Shown: positions 29,729-41,409, numbered from the stretch's first letter. The stretch: DNA of 64,000 nt from Pseudomonas sp. RIT-PI-S (GCF_025642975.1 NZ_JANZKJ010000003.1:62001-126000), one strand, 5' to 3'. Notes: generated from the sequence alone by a model not told the origin. Numbers and translations: made by a program.

Positions 29729-29750
29729 GCGGGCCTTGCCCGCCCTTACA
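29729..29750. repeat. REP-like hairpin after the YhiN gene
   Basis: GCGGGC-CTT-GCCCGC followed by CCTTACAG resembles a degenerate Pseudomonas REP. It lies in the gap between convergent genes and could also act as a bidirectional terminator, though there is no T-run. Confidence 0.4.
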
Positions 29751-29786
29751 GTTGAACGGTGCTGGCCCGGGCACACCCCGCGAAAC

Positions 29787-30491
29787 TCACGCAATGCCGT
29801 GCCCGAGCAACCATTCCAGCCCCGCTTGCACGTGCGCCTCAGTGCTGTCCACCAACGGCAACGAGGTAGCATCGGCGGTCACCAGCAGGCCAATCTCGGT
29901 GCAGCCCAGGATCGCCGCCTCAGCGCCGGCGCCTTGTAGCTTCGCCAGGCACCCCAGATAGAAAGCCCTGGATTCCGGCCGGATTTCTCCGCGGCACAGC
30001 TCGGCGAAAATGATCCGGTCGATCTCGTCCATTTCGCCGTCGTCGGGCAGCAAGACCTGCACCCCAAAACGTTCTGCCAAACGCTCCCGATAGAAGGGTT
30101 CGCGCATGGTAAAGCGGGTACCGAGCAGGGCCGCCTTCGTCACGCCCCGTGCCTGGAGTTGCCCACCGACGGCATCGCCGATGTGCAGCAAGGGAATGCG
30201 AACCGCGCTTTGGATGCTAGCTGCTACCTTATGCATGGTGTTGGTTGCCAGCAACAACGCACCAGCCCCGGCCCGCTCCAGGCCTTGTGCCACCTCGGCC
30301 AACAGTGCCCCAGCGGCTTCCCACTCGCCGGCCTTCTGCATGGCCGCGACTTGGGCAAAATTCACCGAATGTAACAGCAGCGGCGCAGAGTGCAGGCCAC
30401 CGAGCCGCTCGCGGGCGCCTTCGTTGAGCAGGCGGTAATAAGTGGCGGTGGACTCCCAGCTCATCCCGCCGATGATTCCAAGGGTTCGCAT
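29787..30491 (-). CDS. YgeA-type amino-acid racemase
   Basis: PLP-independent Asp/Glu/hydantoin racemase family, 234 residues. It begins MRTLGIIGGMSWEST. The two catalytic positions are Thr83 (LATNTMHK) and Cys197 (ILGCTEIG). E. coli YgeA is known to use exactly Thr83 and Cys197, one Thr replacing the usual first Cys, and has broad specificity. A similar role in making D-amino acids is inferred. It lies 14 bases after the ParA gene on the same strand. Confidence 0.85.
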   Translation of the reverse strand: MRTLGIIGGMSWESTATYYRLLNEGARERLGGLHSAPLLLHSVNFAQVAAMQKAGEWEAAGALLAEVAQGLERAGAGALLLATNTMHKVAASIQSAVRIPLLHIGDAVGGQLQARGVTKAALLGTRFTMREPFYRERLAERFGVQVLLPDDGEMDEIDRIIFAELCRGEIRPESRAFYLGCLAKLQGAGAEAAILGCTEIGLLVTADATSLPLVDSTEAHVQAGLEWLLGHGIA

Positions 30492-30505
30492 GCCGATGCT
30501 CCGTA

Positions 30506-31276
30506 TCAGTGGCCTTCCAGCAAATCGTGCAGTTCCACGAATTGCTGGGTCAGTTTATGGCGCGGGTCGAAGTGAATCAGCGGCATGTTGGCTTCGTGGG
30601 ACTCGCGCATTCGTATTGAAGCGCCAAGGTAAACCGGCAGAACCGGCAAGCCTTCGGCAAGCAGGCTGTCGAGCATTTTCTGCGGCAGGCTCGCCCGGGG
30701 CTGAAATTGGTTAACCACGATACCCTCGATGCTTAGGGCTTCGTTGTGGTCGTCACGCAGCTCGCCAATCTCAGCTATCAGCCCATAGAGCGCCTGACGT
30801 GAGAAGCTGTCGCAATCGAAAGGAATCAGCACCCGGTCGGCAGCGATCAATGCCGAAACCGCATAGAAGTTCAGCGCCGGCGGCGTATCCAAGTAGATCC
30901 GCTCATACTCGCCATCCAAGGTGTCGAGCAATTTACGCAGCTTGTTGATCTTGTGCTTGGCCTCGAGTTTGGGTTGCAGGTCTGCCAGCTCGGCCGTGGC
31001 AGTGATCACATGCAGGTTATCGAACGCGGTCTCATAGATATCGACCGCGTGCTTCTTGCCGAACCCGCTCGATGCGAGGGTATTGCGAAAGAAGGCTGCG
31101 ATACCGGCCGGCACGTCGTCCGCCGCCAGGCCGGTCAAGTACTGCGTGGCGTTAGCCTGGGCATCGAGGTCGACCAGTAGCGTCCGGTAGCCGGCGCTGG
31201 CGCTGACCGCAGCCAAGTTGCAGGCGATGCTGGACTTGCCCACCCCGCCCTTCTGGTTGAACACCACACGTCGCAT
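30506..31276 (-). CDS. Orphan ParA-family ATPase
   Basis: A 256-residue ParA/MinD-type ATPase starting MRRVVFNQKGGVGKSS: the deviant Walker A KGGVGKSS (9-16), the VDLDAQANATQYL Walker A' region and LDTPPALNFYAVSALIAAD Walker B are all clear. It has no N-terminal DNA-binding domain and no ParB gene is nearby, so it is not a standard chromosome-partition pair; such ATPases often position protein cargo. The frame is open 20 codons upstream, but ATG 31276 gives the family start. A matching gene is present beside a LysR gene and an MFS gene in P. aeruginosa (PA5028-PA5030). Confidence 0.85.
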   Translation of the reverse strand: MRRVVFNQKGGVGKSSIACNLAAVSASAGYRTLLVDLDAQANATQYLTGLAADDVPAGIAAFFRNTLASSGFGKKHAVDIYETAFDNLHVITATAELADLQPKLEAKHKINKLRKLLDTLDGEYERIYLDTPPALNFYAVSALIAADRVLIPFDCDSFSRQALYGLIAEIGELRDDHNEALSIEGIVVNQFQPRASLPQKMLDSLLAEGLPVLPVYLGASIRMRESHEANMPLIHFDPRHKLTQQFVELHDLLEGH

Positions 31277-31351
31277 TCCCGCCTCACTTTTTGCGCCTGA
31301 GCCCTGCGTTAGATATGTACAGGGTCTGCGTGGCAAACGCTACCTTCGCCT

Positions 31352-32239
31352 TCAGCGGTGCCCGAGCAATAACTGAGTGAAGGCCTCAGCCATGGCCGAG
31401 CCGGGCTCCTTGCGGCGAACCAGCCATACCGCCGACTGCGCCGCGGCATCGAGCAGGGGCCGATACACCACGCCGCCGATACGGATAGCGCGGAACGAGG
31501 CCGGTAGCACCGACACGCCGAGCCCAGCCGAGACCAGGCCAATAATGGTCATGGTCTCGGTGGCTTCCTGCGCAAAGTGCGGGCTGAACCCCGCTTCGCG
31601 CGCTAGCCCCAACAGCTGGGCATACAGCCCGCTGCCATAGCTGCGAGGGAAAAACACAAAAGGCTCTTGCGCCAGTGCCGCCATCGGCAGGCCCTCCCCG
31701 GGCGCCGTGGCCAGGGGGTGGCTAGCGTTGATCACTGCCACCAACGGTTCCTTGAATAGCTCGACGGGGTGCAATGTTTCAGCGAGCGGCAAGGGCCGCA
31801 TGAGGCCAACATCCAAACGCTTGTCCACGAGCGCGTCGGCCACCTCCTGGCTGCTCATTTCGCGCAAATGCAGGTGCACCGCCGGAAACGCACGGCGAAA
31901 AGCATGGATCGCCGTGGAAATGCTGGAATTGAACGGTGCGGAGGAGGTAAAGCCGACTTTCAATTCACCCAACTCGCCCAGCTGTGCACGCCGCGCCACG
32001 TCTGCGGCCTTATCGACCTGGGCCAGCACCTGCCGCGCTTCATCGAGAAACAACCGGCCCGCTTCGCTCAACATTACCCGGCGGTTGGTGCGGTCGAACA
32101 AGCGGGCGCCCAGCTCCTGCTCCAAGGCTTGTATCTGCTGGCTCAGCGGCGGCTGGCTGATGCCCAGGGCCTGCGCCGCCCGGCCGAAGTGGAGGCTTTC
32201 AGCTACGGCAATAAAATAACGAAGGTGACGGAGCTCCAT
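31352..32239 (-). CDS. LysR-family transcriptional regulator
   Basis: A 295-residue LysR regulator with an N-terminal winged helix (MELRHLRYFIAVAESLHFGRA to about residue 60; recognition helix in GISQPPLSQQIQALE) and a co-inducer domain from about 90. Its start is 101 bases from that of the divergent MFS transporter gene, so that gene is the likely target. The ATG at 32239 gives the usual LysR N-terminus; an ATG four codons upstream is possible. The ligand cannot be read from the sequence. Confidence 0.9.
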   Translation of the reverse strand: MELRHLRYFIAVAESLHFGRAAQALGISQPPLSQQIQALEQELGARLFDRTNRRVMLSEAGRLFLDEARQVLAQVDKAADVARRAQLGELGELKVGFTSSAPFNSSISTAIHAFRRAFPAVHLHLREMSSQEVADALVDKRLDVGLMRPLPLAETLHPVELFKEPLVAVINASHPLATAPGEGLPMAALAQEPFVFFPRSYGSGLYAQLLGLAREAGFSPHFAQEATETMTIIGLVSAGLGVSVLPASFRAIRIGGVVYRPLLDAAAQSAVWLVRRKEPGSAMAEAFTQLLLGHR

Positions 32240-32340
32240 AACCATACTCAATGCATATCAAACGGGTCGAACAATATATTGGAAGTCATGTTTTGCTAGC
32301 TATATGATTTTTTCGTTCCCCTTCTTCGCCGAGGCTTCCC
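32240..32340. promoter_or_regulatory. Divergent LysR/MFS control region
   Basis: The 101-base gap is AT-rich compared with its surroundings and holds the perfect palindrome CAATATATTG (32272-32281) midway. LysR proteins usually bind T-N11-A boxes in such gaps; this palindrome is a candidate half of that site. No clear -10/-35 pair stands out. Confidence 0.4.
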
Positions 32341-33609
32341 TTGAAGACCATGATGGCCGAACCCTCACGGGCAGAACCTGCATTACCAAGTGAGCCCGGC
32401 ACCGAGCGCTGGATCGAAAAAGGCACGCCGCTGTTCCTGCGCACCGTCCTGGCATTGTTTTGCGGCGGTTTTGCGACCTTTGCCTTGCTGTATTGCGTGC
32501 AGCCGATGATGCCGATCCTTTCTAGGGAGTTTTCCATCAATGCGGCGCAAAGCAGCTTGGTGCTGTCGGTGTCTACCGCCATGCTCGCGGTGGGGCTGCT
32601 GATCACTGGGCCGATTTCCGACCGGTTCGGGCGCAAACCCGTCATGGTCACCGCGCTGTTCGGCGCCGCCCTCTGCACCCTGGCCAGCGCGCTGATGCCA
32701 AGCTGGCCGGCGATCCTACTGATGCGTGCCTTGCTTGGCTTGTCATTGAGCGGCGTGGCGGCCGTGGCGATGACCTACCTGAGCGAAGAAATCCACCCAG
32801 AGCACATTGGCCTGGCAATGGGCCTGTACATCGGTGGCAACGCCATCGGCGGGATGTCTGGCCGTTTGATTCTGGGCGTACTGATCGACTACGTCAGCTG
32901 GCACACCGCAACGCTGGTGATCGGTGCCCTCGCGTTGGCGGCGGCAGTGGTGTTCGTGAAGGTGCTGCCACCGTCGCGTAATTTCCGCAGCCGGACGCTC
33001 AACCCGCGCAGTTTGCTCGACGGCTTTATGGTGCACTTTCGGGATGCCGGCTTGCCCTGGCTGTTTCTGGAGGCCTTTCTGTTGATGGGCGGCTTCGTCA
33101 CCTTGTTCAACTACATCGGCTATCGGCTGCTCGCCGCGCCTTATGCCCTGAGCCAGGCCTTGGTGGGGCTGCTATCGGTGGTGTACCTGGCGGGCATCTA
33201 CAGCTCAGCGCAGGTCGGTGCGCTCGCTGACAAATACGGCCGACGCAAGGTTTTCTGGGTAGCTATCGCCGTCATGCTGCTGGGCTTGCTGCTGACGCTG
33301 CTGCCTGCGCTGGGGACAATCCTCTGCGGCATGTTGGTGTTCACCTTTGGCTTTTTCGGGGCGCATTCCGTGGCCAGCAGCTGGATCGGCCGTCGCGCCA
33401 TTCATGCCAAGGGCCAGGCATCTTCGCTCTACCTGTTCAGTTACTACCTGGGCTCCAGCCTCGCCGGCACGCTAGGCGGCATCGCCTGGCATTACGGCGG
33501 CTGGAATGGCATTGGCCTGTTTATCGGCAGCCTGCTGGTAGCCGCCCTCGCCGTCGCGGTGAAGCTGGCGCGATTACCAGTGCTGCCGGGGAATAAGAAG
33601 CCGGTATAG
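32341..33609 (+). CDS. MFS transporter, YnfM-like
   Basis: A 422-residue major-facilitator protein with 12 predicted membrane helices. Motif A GPISDRFGRKPVM follows helix 2 and a second copy ALADKYGRRKVFW lies between helices 8 and 9; the family resembles E. coli YnfM. TTG 32341 has GAGG six bases upstream and is taken as the start; ATGs at 32350 and 32353 are alternatives. Its likely control is by the divergent LysR protein. Substrate unknown; related proteins are called efflux pumps without strong evidence. Confidence 0.85.
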   Translation: MKTMMAEPSRAEPALPSEPGTERWIEKGTPLFLRTVLALFCGGFATFALLYCVQPMMPILSREFSINAAQSSLVLSVSTAMLAVGLLITGPISDRFGRKPVMVTALFGAALCTLASALMPSWPAILLMRALLGLSLSGVAAVAMTYLSEEIHPEHIGLAMGLYIGGNAIGGMSGRLILGVLIDYVSWHTATLVIGALALAAAVVFVKVLPPSRNFRSRTLNPRSLLDGFMVHFRDAGLPWLFLEAFLLMGGFVTLFNYIGYRLLAAPYALSQALVGLLSVVYLAGIYSSAQVGALADKYGRRKVFWVAIAVMLLGLLLTLLPALGTILCGMLVFTFGFFGAHSVASSWIGRRAIHAKGQASSLYLFSYYLGSSLAGTLGGIAWHYGGWNGIGLFIGSLLVAALAVAVKLARLPVLPGNKKPV

Positions 33610-33620
33610 AACAGAAACAC

Positions 33621-33645
33621 CGGGAGCCGGCAAAAAGGGCTCCCG
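33621..33645. terminator. Hairpin between convergent MFS and ygiW-like genes
   Basis: CGGGAGCC and GGCTCCCG form a perfect 8-base stem around a 9-base loop, 11 bases after the MFS stop. No T-run follows on either strand, so this is a weak terminator candidate. Confidence 0.4.
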
Positions 33646-33656
33646 AAGGTCTCATT

Positions 33657-33682
33657 CAGGCGCCAAGGCCTGCTCCCACAGG
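33657..33682. repeat. REP-like tail next to the ygiW-like stop
   Basis: GGCGCCAAGGCCTGCTCCCACAGG resembles the 'GCTCCCACAG' end of REP elements common in fluorescent pseudomonads. Single degenerate copy. Confidence 0.35.
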
Positions 33683-33684
33683 AA

Positions 33685-34053
33685 TCATTTCACCAGCTGA
33701 ATGCGATCCACATCGACTTCCACACCCTTGGCGTCCCGGTCCACTTCGCCGACCAGCCGCACCTTCTGCGTCTCACTCACGGTCACACCCGCCGGCCACT
33801 TGTCATGGTCGATCTCGACCTTCACTTCCCCGGTGGCGTCACGGAACTCGTAGTCATCTTCCCCGACCTGCCTGGTGATCTGCCCTTCGAGGATCACTGG
33901 CGTATCGTCAGCGGCCTCCAAGGCAGCTTTTACCGTTTCAACCTGTTGGGGGGCCGTGCCCTTCGTTTGGCCGGAATTCGGCCCGGTGTAGGCGGCGAAG
34001 GCGCTGACAGACATCAGCGAGGCGAGGCAGGCGGCGGTAATTGCAGCTTTCAT
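33685..34053 (-). CDS. YgiW/YdeI-family periplasmic OB-fold protein
   Basis: A 122-residue exported protein: a signal peptide (MKAAITAACLASLMSVSAFA, cut after about residue 20) followed by a bacterial OB-fold (BOF) domain with VILEGQITRQVGEDDYEFRD and the VKVEID strand. E. coli relatives YgiW and YdeI help in peroxide and polymyxin stress and are regulated by two-component systems; the exact role here is inferred. The ATG at 34053 follows a GGAG site; upstream in-frame ATG would spoil the signal peptide. Confidence 0.85.
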   Translation of the reverse strand: MKAAITAACLASLMSVSAFAAYTGPNSGQTKGTAPQQVETVKAALEAADDTPVILEGQITRQVGEDDYEFRDATGEVKVEIDHDKWPAGVTVSETQKVRLVGEVDRDAKGVEVDVDRIQLVK

Positions 34054-34113
34054 GGGCGTCTCCGGTTGGCTACTTGAGTGCAACCAGCGTAACGCCCATG
34101 GCTGAAGCCAAAC

Positions 34114-35184
34114 TTAAGCCGGGGTGTGATATCCGGCCGACAGTTCGTGTACCGCTTCGATAAAGGCGCCGGCGTGGGCGGGGTCCACCTCAGGGGTGAT
34201 GCCATGGCCAAGGTTGAACACGTGGCCGCTGCCTTGGCCATAGCTCGCCAGGATGCGAGCGACTTCTGCACGGATCGCCTCCGGCTTGGCATACAACACG
34301 GCGGGGTCCATGTTGCCTTGCAGCGCTACCTTGGCGCCCACGCGCCGGCGTGCCTCGCCGATGTCGCAGGTCCAGTCCAGGCCCAGCGCATCCGCCCCGG
34401 CCTCGGCAATCGACTCCAGCCACTGGCCGCCATTCTTGGTGAAGAGAATCACGGGCACTTTGCGCCCGTCGTGCTCACGGATCAGCCCACTGACGATCTG
34501 CTTCATATAGGCCAGCGAGAAGGTTTGGTAGGCAGCCGAAGACAAGTTGCCCCCCCAGGTATCGAAGATCTGCACTGCCTGGGCGCCAGCCTGGATCTGC
34601 CCGTTAAGGTAGGCGGTGACCGCTTGAGCGAGCTTGCCCAGCAGCAAGTGCATGGCCTCGGGCTGGTCATAGAGCATGGCTTTGATCTTGCGAAAATCCT
34701 TTGAAGAACCCCCTTCGACCATGTAGGTCGCGAGCGTCCAAGGGCTGCCGGAGAAGCCGATCAGCGGAACGCGGCCGTTCAGCTCGCGGCGGATGGTGCT
34801 GACGGCATCCATCACGTAACCCAGGTCTTGATGCGGGTCCGGGATCGGCAGCGCCTCGATGTCGGCGACCGTGCTGATCACCTTGCGAAAACGCGGGCCC
34901 TCGCCGGTTTCGAAATACAGGCCCTGGCCCATGGCATCGGGGATGGTGAGGATGTCCGAGAAGAGGATGGCGGCATCGAGCGGGTAACGCTCCAGCGGTT
35001 GCAGGGTCACCTCACAGGCGAACGCAGGGTTCATGCACAGGCTCATGAAATCGCCGGCCTTGGCCCGGCTGGCGCGGTACTCAGGCAGGTAGCGCCCGGC
35101 CTGACGCATCATCCATACCGGCGTAACGTCTACCGGTTGCTTGAGCAGGGCGCGCAGGAAACGGTCGTTCTTCAGGGCAGTCAT
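34114..35184 (-). CDS. hemE: Uroporphyrinogen decarboxylase
   Basis: Removes four carboxyl groups from uroporphyrinogen III to give coproporphyrinogen III in haem synthesis. The 356-residue protein starts [28 protein letters not shown] across the conserved [15 protein letters not shown] substrate arm, and has the catalytic Asp in [12 protein letters not shown] and the [13 protein letters not shown] loop. Length is standard. It follows the gltD terminator and ends 60 bases before the ygiW-like gene, so it has its own promoter in the short gap at 35185-35232. Confidence 0.97.
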   Translation of the reverse strand: MTALKNDRFLRALLKQPVDVTPVWMMRQAGRYLPEYRASRAKAGDFMSLCMNPAFACEVTLQPLERYPLDAAILFSDILTIPDAMGQGLYFETGEGPRFRKVISTVADIEALPIPDPHQDLGYVMDAVSTIRRELNGRVPLIGFSGSPWTLATYMVEGGSSKDFRKIKAMLYDQPEAMHLLLGKLAQAVTAYLNGQIQAGAQAVQIFDTWGGNLSSAAYQTFSLAYMKQIVSGLIREHDGRKVPVILFTKNGGQWLESIAEAGADALGLDWTCDIGEARRRVGAKVALQGNMDPAVLYAKPEAIRAEVARILASYGQGSGHVFNLGHGITPEVDPAHAGAFIEAVHELSAGYHTPA

Positions 35185-35232
35185 GGGGGCATCCGCGGAA
35201 AAAGTGCGGGCATTTTCTCAGACACCACGGCA

Positions 35233-35259
35233 AAAGGCACGGCGTTGCGCCGTGCCTTT
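35233..35259 (-). terminator. Intrinsic terminator of gltBD
   Basis: A perfect 12-base stem (AAAGGCACGGCG / CGCCGTGCCTTT) with a 3-base loop lies about 30 bases after gltD. Read on the minus strand it ends in TTTT, so it can stop gltBD transcription before hemE. Confidence 0.85.
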
Positions 35260-35290
35260 CATCTATCGCCTCGATTGAGCGCTCCCGCGG

Positions 35291-36815
<1,525 letters not shown>

Positions 36816-36823
36816 TAGGGCTC

Positions 36824-39800
36824 TTACTGTGGGTTGGCAATGGTGCTGGACAGCAGCGACTTGAGGCTGGCGGCCTTGGGCTTGACCAACCAGAAGCGGC
36901 GCAGGTAATCGTCCAGGTTCTCCCAGAGGTTACGCCCCCATTCGCTGTCGGTTTCGGTTACATACTCGGCCAGCACCCCTTCCAGATGGCTGCGGTAGGC
37001 TTCCATCGCCTCGCCGCTAATCCGTTGGATCTCCACCAGCTCATGGTTGACCCGGTCAACGAAGGTGTTGTCCTGGTCCAGCACATAGGCGAAGCCGCCG
37101 GTCATCCCGGAGCCGAAGTTGTAGCCGGTTTTGCCCAATACGCAGACGAACCCGCCGGTCATGTATTCGCAGCAATGGTCACCGGTGCCTTCCACCACGG
37201 TATGCGCGCCGGAGTTACGCACAGCGAAACGCTCGCCGGCGGTGCCGGTGGCAAACAGCTTGCCGCCAGTGGCGCCATATAGGCAGGTGTTGCCAATGAT
37301 GGCGCTGTCCTGGGTTTTGAACGGGCTGCCCTTGGGCGGCACGATGACCAGCTTGCCGCCGGTCATGCCCTTGCCCACGTAGTCGTTGGCGTCGCCTTCG
37401 AGGTACATGTTCAGGCCGCCGGCGTTCCACACGCCGAAGCTCTGCCCGGCGGTTCCGATGAAGCGGAAGGTCACGGGGGCATCAGCCATGCCTTGGTTGC
37501 CGTAGCGCTTGGCGATCTCGCCAGACACCCGGGCGCCGATGGAGCGGTCGCAGTTGCACAGGTCCATGGCGTATTCACCACCGCTGCGGGTCTCGATCGC
37601 GCCGAGGGCCAGCTCGACCATCTTCTCGGCCAGCAATCCTTTGTCGAACGGCGGGTTGCGCTCGGCCTCGCAGAACTGCGGCTTGTCGGCTGGCACATGG
37701 TCGCTGCCCAGCAGCGGCGTGAGGTCCAGGTGCGCCTGCTTGGCAGTGTCCCCGGCGATCACGTCGAGCAGGTCGGTGCGCCCGATCAGCTCACCGAGGC
37801 TGCGAACGCCCAGGCGCGCCAGCCACTCGCGGGTTTCTTCGGCCACGAAGGTGAAGAAGTTCACCACCATGTCCACGGTGCCGATGTAGTGGTCCTTGCG
37901 CAGCTTTTCGTTCTGAGTGGCCACGCCTGTGGCGCAGTTGTTCAGGTGGCAGATGCGCAGGTACTTGCAGCCCAGGGCAATCATTGGCGCGGTGCCGAAA
38001 CCGAAGCTTTCGGCGCCGAGGATCGCGGCCTTGATCACGTCCAGGCCGGTTTTCAAGCCGCCGTCGGTCTGCACGCGTACCTTGCCGCGCAGGTCGTTGC
38101 CACGCAGGGTCTGGTGCGTTTCCGCCAGGCCCAATTCCCACGGGCTGCCGGCGTACTTGATGGAGGTCAGTGGCGAGGCGCCAGTGCCGCCGTCGTAGCC
38201 CGAGATAGTGATCAGGTCTGCGTAGGCCTTGGCCACGCCGGCGGCAATGGTGCCAACGCCGGCTTCGGACACCAGCTTGACCGATACCAGCGCGGCCGGG
38301 TTGACCTGCTTGAGGTCGAAAATCAGCTGCGACAAGTCTTCGATCGAATAGATGTCATGGTGCGGCGGCGGCGAGATCAAGGTAACGCCCGGCACCGCAT
38401 AACGCAGCTTGGCGATCAGCCCGTTGACCTTGCCGCCAGGCAGTTGGCCGCCTTCACCTGGCTTGGCCCCCTGGGCGACCTTGATCTGCAACACCTCGGC
38501 GTTCACCAGGTACTCGGGTGTCACGCCGAAGCGGCCGGTCGCTACCTGTTTGATCTTGGAGCTGCGGATGGTCCCGTAGCGGGCCGGGTCTTCGCCGCCC
38601 TCGCCGGAGTTGGAGCGCGCGCCCAGGCGGTTCATTGCCTCGGCAAGCGCTTCGTGAGCTTCCGGAGAGAGCGCACCGAGGGAAATACCGGCCGAGTCGA
38701 AGCGCTTGAGGATCGCCTCTAGCGGCTCCACTTCTGCCAGCGCCAGCGGTTGCGCGGTTTCACGCACCTTGAGCAGGTCACGCAGCATGGACACCGGGCG
38801 GTTGTCCACGATCGCGGTGTACTCCTTGAACCGGGCGTAGTCGCCTAGCTGTACAGCGGCCTGCAACGAGTTGACCACGTCTGGGTTGTAGGCGTGGTAT
38901 TCGCCGCCATACACAAATTTCAACAGGCCACCCTGCTGGATCGGTTTGCGCGGGCTCCAGGCCTCCAGGGCCAGTGCCTTCTGCTCGGCTTCCAGGTGGC
39001 TGAACCGCGCGCCCTTGATGCGGCTGGCAACGCCACGGAAGCACAGCCCGGTGACCTCGTCGGCCAAGCCAATGGCTTCGAACAGCTGCGCGCCACGGTA
39101 AGAGGCGACGGTAGAGATGCCCATCTTCGAGAGGATCTTGAGCAACCCCTTGGTGATGCCCTTGCGGTAATTCTTGAACACCTCGTAGAGGTCGCCCAGC
39201 ACTTCGCCCGTGCGGATCAGATCGCCCAGCACTTCGTAGGCCAGGAAGGGGTAAACGGCTGAGGCGCCGAAGCCGATCAGCACGGCGAAGTGATGCGGAT
39301 CGCGCGCGGTAGCGGTCTCTACCAGGATGTTGCTGTCGCAGCGAAGGCCCTTTTCCACCAGCCGGTGGTGAACGGCGCCGGTCGCGAGTGCGGCGTGCGC
39401 TGGCAGCTTGCCCGGGGCAATGGCACGGTCGCTAAGTACGATCTGGGTCTTGCCGCCCCGTACCGCTTCCTCGGCCTGGTCGGCGATGTTGCGAATGGCG
39501 GCCTCGAGACCAAGGCTTTCATCGTAGTTGAGGTCGATCAGCTGGCGCTCGAAGCCTGGGCGCTCGAGGTTCATCAGCGCTCGCCACTTGGCCGGCGAAA
39601 TCACCGGGGAGCTGAGAATCACCCGGGAAGCGTGTTCCGGGGATTCCTGGAAGATATTGCGCTCGGCGCCCAGGCAGATTTCTAGCGACATCACGATCGC
39701 TTCCCGCAGCGGGTCGATCGGCGGGTTGGTGACCTGCGCGAACTGCTGGCGGAAATAATCGTAGGGGGTGCGCACCCGCTGAGACAGCACCGCCATCGGC

Positions 39801-41272
39801 GTGTCGTCGCCCATCGAGCCCACGGCTTCATAGCCCTGCTCGCCCAGCGGGCGCAGCACTTGGTCACGCTCCTCGAAGGTCACCTGATACATCTTCATGT
39901 ACTGCTTCAGGCGATCGGGATCGTAGAAGTCCGAGCCGTGGTCGTGGTCGTCCATCTTCGCCTGGATGCGCAGTGCATGCTTGCGCAACCACTGCTTGTA
40001 CGGATGCCGCGACTTGAGGCGATCGTCCAGGGCATTGGTGTCGAGGATCTGCCCGGTCTGGGTGTCCACGGCGAAGATCTGCCCCGGCCCCACGCGGCCC
40101 TTGGCGATGACGTCCTCGGGTTTGTAGTTCCACACGCCGATTTCCGACGCCAGGGTAATGTAACCATTGCGCGTGGTGACCCAACGCGCAGGCCGCAGGC
40201 CGTTGCGGTCAAGCAGGCACACCGCGTGACGGCCTTCGGTCATCACCACGCCCGCTGGCCCGTCCCACGGCTCCATGTGCATGGAGTTGTATTCGTAGAA
40301 GGCGCGCAGGTCTGGGTCCATGGTTTCGACGTTCTGCCACGCCGGCGGGATCAGCATGCGCACGCCGCGGAACAAGTCGATGCCACCGGTGACCATCAGC
40401 TCGAGCATGTTGTCCATGCTGGAGGAGTCCGAACCTACCCGGTTGACCAGCGGGCCGAGCTCTTCAAGGTCCGGGATCAACTCGTTGGCGAACTTGGCGC
40501 GGCGTGCCTGCGCCCAGTTACGGTTGCCGGTGATGGTGTTGATTTCCCCGTTGTGGGCCAGGAAACGGAACGGTTGGGCCAACGGCCACTTTGGCAGGGT
40601 GTTGGTCGAGAACCGCTGGTGGAACACGCAAATGGCCGTTTGCAGGCGTTCATCGCCAAGGTCCGGGAAGAAGGCCGCCAGGTCGGCGGGCATCATCAAG
40701 CCTTTATAGATGATGGTCTTCTGCGAAAAGCTGCAGATGTAGTGGTCGGTGTCCTCGGCATTGGCAACCGAGGAGCGCCGCCGGGCGCTGAACAGCTTGA
40801 TCGCGAACTCTTGGTCGCTCAAGCCTTCGCCACCGACGAACACTTGCTCGATCTTCGGCAACCGCTCCAAAGCCAGGCGGCCGAGCACGCTGGTGTTGAT
40901 CGGTACTTGCCGCCAGCCGATCAGCTGCAGGCCAGCCGCGATGATCTCGCGGTTCATGTTTTCCCGAGCCGCCTCGGCACGGGCGTCATCCTGGTTCAGG
41001 AACACCATGCCCACGGCATATTGGCGGGGCAGCTCAGCGCCAAAATGCTCCTTGGCGATCGCTCGCAGGAACAGGTCGGGCTTTTGCATCAGCAGGCCGC
41101 AGCCGTCACCAGTCTTGCCGTCGGCATTGATGCCGCCGCGGTGGGTCATGCAGGTCAAGGCCTCGATGGCCGTCTGCAACAGGTTGTGGCTGGGCTCGCC
41201 CGTCATATGGGCAATGAGGCCAAAGCCGCAGTTGTCCTTGAATTCCTCGGGATGGTACAGACCTGTTTTCAT
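36824..41272 (-). CDS. gltB: Glutamate synthase (NADPH) large subunit
   Basis: Alpha subunit of GOGAT: removes ammonia from glutamine, channels it and makes glutamate from 2-oxoglutarate. The 1482-residue chain has a class II glutaminase domain whose nucleophile is Cys15 ([11 protein letters not shown], exposed after a short propeptide is cut), a central domain, the FMN synthase domain (about 800-1170) with the 3Fe-4S motif [12 protein letters not shown], and a C-terminal GxGxG beta-helix domain. ATG 41272 gives the 14-residue propeptide; the frame is open 19 codons further. A strong promoter lies at 41381-41409. Confidence 0.97.
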   Translation of the reverse strand: MKTGLYHPEEFKDNCGFGLIAHMTGEPSHNLLQTAIEALTCMTHRGGINADGKTGDGCGLLMQKPDLFLRAIAKEHFGAELPRQYAVGMVFLNQDDARAEAARENMNREIIAAGLQLIGWRQVPINTSVLGRLALERLPKIEQVFVGGEGLSDQEFAIKLFSARRRSSVANAEDTDHYICSFSQKTIIYKGLMMPADLAAFFPDLGDERLQTAICVFHQRFSTNTLPKWPLAQPFRFLAHNGEINTITGNRNWAQARRAKFANELIPDLEELGPLVNRVGSDSSSMDNMLELMVTGGIDLFRGVRMLIPPAWQNVETMDPDLRAFYEYNSMHMEPWDGPAGVVMTEGRHAVCLLDRNGLRPARWVTTRNGYITLASEIGVWNYKPEDVIAKGRVGPGQIFAVDTQTGQILDTNALDDRLKSRHPYKQWLRKHALRIQAKMDDHDHGSDFYDPDRLKQYMKMYQVTFEERDQVLRPLGEQGYEAVGSMGDDTPMAVLSQRVRTPYDYFRQQFAQVTNPPIDPLREAIVMSLEICLGAERNIFQESPEHASRVILSSPVISPAKWRALMNLERPGFERQLIDLNYDESLGLEAAIRNIADQAEEAVRGGKTQIVLSDRAIAPGKLPAHAALATGAVHHRLVEKGLRCDSNILVETATARDPHHFAVLIGFGASAVYPFLAYEVLGDLIRTGEVLGDLYEVFKNYRKGITKGLLKILSKMGISTVASYRGAQLFEAIGLADEVTGLCFRGVASRIKGARFSHLEAEQKALALEAWSPRKPIQQGGLLKFVYGGEYHAYNPDVVNSLQAAVQLGDYARFKEYTAIVDNRPVSMLRDLLKVRETAQPLALAEVEPLEAILKRFDSAGISLGALSPEAHEALAEAMNRLGARSNSGEGGEDPARYGTIRSSKIKQVATGRFGVTPEYLVNAEVLQIKVAQGAKPGEGGQLPGGKVNGLIAKLRYAVPGVTLISPPPHHDIYSIEDLSQLIFDLKQVNPAALVSVKLVSEAGVGTIAAGVAKAYADLITISGYDGGTGASPLTSIKYAGSPWELGLAETHQTLRGNDLRGKVRVQTDGGLKTGLDVIKAAILGAESFGFGTAPMIALGCKYLRICHLNNCATGVATQNEKLRKDHYIGTVDMVVNFFTFVAEETREWLARLGVRSLGELIGRTDLLDVIAGDTAKQAHLDLTPLLGSDHVPADKPQFCEAERNPPFDKGLLAEKMVELALGAIETRSGGEYAMDLCNCDRSIGARVSGEIAKRYGNQGMADAPVTFRFIGTAGQSFGVWNAGGLNMYLEGDANDYVGKGMTGGKLVIVPPKGSPFKTQDSAIIGNTCLYGATGGKLFATGTAGERFAVRNSGAHTVVEGTGDHCCEYMTGGFVCVLGKTGYNFGSGMTGGFAYVLDQDNTFVDRVNHELVEIQRISGEAMEAYRSHLEGVLAEYVTETDSEWGRNLWENLDDYLRRFWLVKPKAASLKSLLSSTIANPQ

Positions 41273-41380
41273 AGACACTTTCTCACCAGGCTGCCTCTCT
41301 TGGAGGCAAATGCTCTTTAATTCAACCACTTACCATCCACGCCGAACGAACGCCAGCTTTGCGGGGGCAAAAGGGCAGTC

Positions 41381-41409
41381 ATTGTACACAGCGGTGCTGT
41401 GTGCCACAA
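41381..41409 (-). promoter_or_regulatory. Sigma-70 promoter of gltB with an operator-like dyad
   Basis: On the minus strand: TTGTGG, 17 bases, TACAAT, a near-consensus promoter about 110 bases before the gltB start. The spacer holds the perfect dyad ACACAGC-ACC-GCTGTGT (41386-41402), which fills the space between the two boxes. A protein bound there would block RNA polymerase. The AT-rich stretch upstream (41410-41500) could bind a global regulator such as Lrp. Confidence 0.65.
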
